Assembly (NCBI GenBank): GCA_019246575.1
Contig: JAFAQG010000372.1
Coordinates: 1-7,214, forward strand
Origin: Acidobacteriaceae bacterium
GTDB lineage: Bacteria; Acidobacteriota; Terriglobia; Bryobacterales; Bryobacteraceae
Reading direction: 5' to 3'
DNA length: 7,214 bases
Shown: one piece after another, positions 5,839 through 7,214 of the stretch
Position numbering within the stretch: the first letter of the stretch is position 1
Layout: each line of letters opens with the position of its first letter
Notes under the pieces: model-generated
Seen by the model: the letters and a program-made list of their open reading frames with translations, nothing else
Databases searched by the model: none
Told to the model about the DNA's origin: nothing
Program-made: the position numbers and the translations under genes

Positions 5839-7214
5839 GATCTCTCAAGCCCTTTCGGCATCCGGCGTGATCGAATATCATCGCGAGCAGTACGTCTCGA
5901 ATTACGAGCGCTATTACTCGGAATCGGGCGAAGCAAAAGGGATCTGGTTCGGTACGGAAGCGGAAGCATTTGGCCTCGAACCGGGTTCGCCGGTTTCGGA
6001 AGAACACTTCGTTCGTCTGGCGAATGGGCAGGATCCGAATTCCGGGCTGCAGCTGATCGAATGGCGCACTCGCGCGGCGGGAGAACCGCGCTGGCTACGT
6101 GAGGATCGGGCTTGGCGCGCCCATCTTGAAGGTTTGATCTCCGCCGCCATAGCGGATGACCGGGAAGTATTGCGCGAGCACACCGGTGGTGCGAAGCTGC
6201 CGAAATCGGAAGTTACCCGGCAGCCTGTTACCACGATTGCGCGATCGGAGCGCGAAGATGCTCTGCTCGAGATGCACGGGATCGCGCGGAGAACATTCCT
6301 TGCCAATCTGGAGTCGGCCAGCGGCGCCGGCGCCCGAGAGTATCTTAAGGAGCGCGGCATCCGTTTGGAGACAGCAAGAGAATTTGGTCTCGGTTTGGCC
6401 GGGGCATCCGGCAAAGAGCTGGTCGAGAAGTTGCGCCCTTACGGGCCGGAGTTGATGGAAGCCTCGGGGCTGTTCGTCCGGCGTGGGAATGAGTTCCTGG
6501 ATCGGTTCCGTGGCCGTCTGATGTTTCCGATCGAGAATTCTGCCGGCGAGACGATCGCCTTTGCGGCGAGAAAAGCGCCGGACGAGAGCGGCCCGAAATA
6601 CATCAATTCTCCTGAAACACTCCTATACACGAAAGGCCACCAACTCTACAACTTCGCGCGGGCGTCCGAGCACATCGCGAAAACGCGACAGGTCGTCATT
6701 GTGGAGGGCTATCTGGATGCGATCGCCGCCCATCAGGCAGGTGTACGGAATGTCGTCGCTGGGTCAGGCACCGCCTTAACAGACGAACAGGTAACCCTGG
6801 TAAAAGAGCGCACCAAATCGGCGATTCTGAATCTCGACTCGGACGAAGCAGGCCAGTTCGCCGTTGAGAGGCACACGCTCAAATTGCTCGACGCCAGACT
6901 AAACGTGCGAGCTCTGGAACTTCCTGGCGATCCCGCGGATTGGATTCTGCAGAACGGCAGAAAGGAGTACCGCAAACAGATCCGCGAAGTGCCGCCGCTG
7001 GTCAGCTATGTAGCGGATCGGGCCCGAAGTAAGTTCGATCTCACCGATCTGTATGGCCGCGTCGACGCCATGAAATGGATGATCGGCACGCTCGAGCACG
7101 TCCGGCCCCAACACCGCGCTCACATGGCCGCCGAGCTGGAACAACACCTCCGGGTGCCGAAAGCGAAGCCGGAGAAACCGGAAAGGGAGAAACAGCCGGT
7201 CGAGCATCGGGCTG
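5831..7214 (+). CDS. Fusion of a TrwC/MobF relaxase N-terminal segment to a DnaG-type primase core (3' end cut by window)
   Basis: This frame gives 461 residues with no stop before the window edge, so the C-terminus is unseen. Residues 1-79 match the beginning of MobF relaxases: an ISxxLSAS opening, Tyr16, a Tyr28-Tyr29 pair, GIWFGTEAEAFGL (37-49), the SEEHFVRLANGQDPNSG segment (56-72) and LQLIEW. The relaxase then breaks off. Neither the SAPKS motif nor the HUH histidines that hold the metal appear. After a linker (about 80-140), residues 142-283 match DnaG Toprim_N, with YLKERGI (171-177), FGLGLAG (185-191), RFRGRLMFPI (225-234) and KYINSPET (256-263). The TOPRIM domain follows, with catalytic Glu in VVIVEGYLDA (288-297), a Gly-rich AGSGTALT (310-317) and LDSDEAG (335-341), so metal ligands are kept. 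DnaG's N-terminal CHC2 zinc finger is missing. GAGGAG (5815-5820) precedes ATG 5831. It probably makes primers during conjugal transfer. Nicking activity is unlikely without HUH. Confidence 0.82.
   Translation, partial: MVKISQALSASGVIEYHREQYVSNYERYYSESGEAKGIWFGTEAEAFGLEPGSPVSEEHFVRLANGQDPNSGLQLIEWRTRAAGEPRWLREDRAWRAHLEGLISAAIADDREVLREHTGGAKLPKSEVTRQPVTTIARSEREDALLEMHGIARRTFLANLESASGAGAREYLKERGIRLETAREFGLGLAGASGKELVEKLRPYGPELMEASGLFVRRGNEFLDRFRGRLMFPIENSAGETIAFAARKAPDESGPKYINSPETLLYTKGHQLYNFARASEHIAKTRQVVIVEGYLDAIAAHQAGVRNVVAGSGTALTDEQVTLVKERTKSAILNLDSDEAGQFAVERHTLKLLDARLNVRALELPGDPADWILQNGRKEYRKQIREVPPLVSYVADRARSKFDLTDLYGRVDAMKWMIGTLEHVRPQHRAHMAAELEQHLRVPKAKPEKPEREKQPVEHRA

Noticed and set aside
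5339..6007. 222-residue minus-strand frame across the end of the coupling protein, the Cys/His gene and the fusion start
   Set aside because: It crosses three plus-strand genes with better evidence, and its translation is Pro/Arg/Leu-rich with no recognisable motif.

Overview
The window reads as one plus-strand conjugation locus: part of a type IV secretion system (T4SS) followed by DNA-processing genes. It probably comes from an integrative conjugative element or plasmid of a moderately GC-rich Gram-negative bacterium. VirB6-like and VirB8-like inner-membrane parts imply a diderm host. The style of the MobF relaxase-like head in the last gene reminds me of Acidobacteria (Solibacter/Bryobacter type), but that is recollection, not a search result.

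Layout. The secretion part (1-2068) holds the C-terminal end of a VirB6/TrbL-like polytopic membrane protein, a complete VirB8/TrbF-like protein and a complete VirB11/TrbB-like ATPase. A second block (2016-3175) holds a small ribbon-helix-helix-like protein whose start lies inside virB11, then an unrecognised Glu/Arg-rich helical protein. The only real gap (3176-3280, 105 bp) carries a short tandem repeat and precedes a MobC-like relaxosome protein. That gene abuts a TrwB/TraD/VirD4-type coupling ATPase (3611-5629), followed by a 75-residue Cys/His protein. The last gene is open at the right edge. It joins the first ~80 residues of a TrwC/MobF relaxase to a DnaG-type primase core (Toprim_N plus TOPRIM) with no relaxase HUH metal site between them.

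How they work together. VirB6 and VirB8 build the inner-membrane channel, and VirB11 powers assembly or switching. The MobC-like protein and perhaps the other RHH-like protein bind at oriT. The coupling protein brings the relaxosome to the channel. The relaxase-head/primase chimera may prime the complementary strand, possibly in the recipient. Almost every junction overlaps or is separated by only a few bases, so the set is probably co-transcribed. The 105 bp gap is the only place in the window with room for an oriT or a second promoter. No rRNA, tRNA, CRISPR array, IS element or convincing terminator was seen.

The most unusual item is the relaxase-head/DnaG fusion at 5831-7214.
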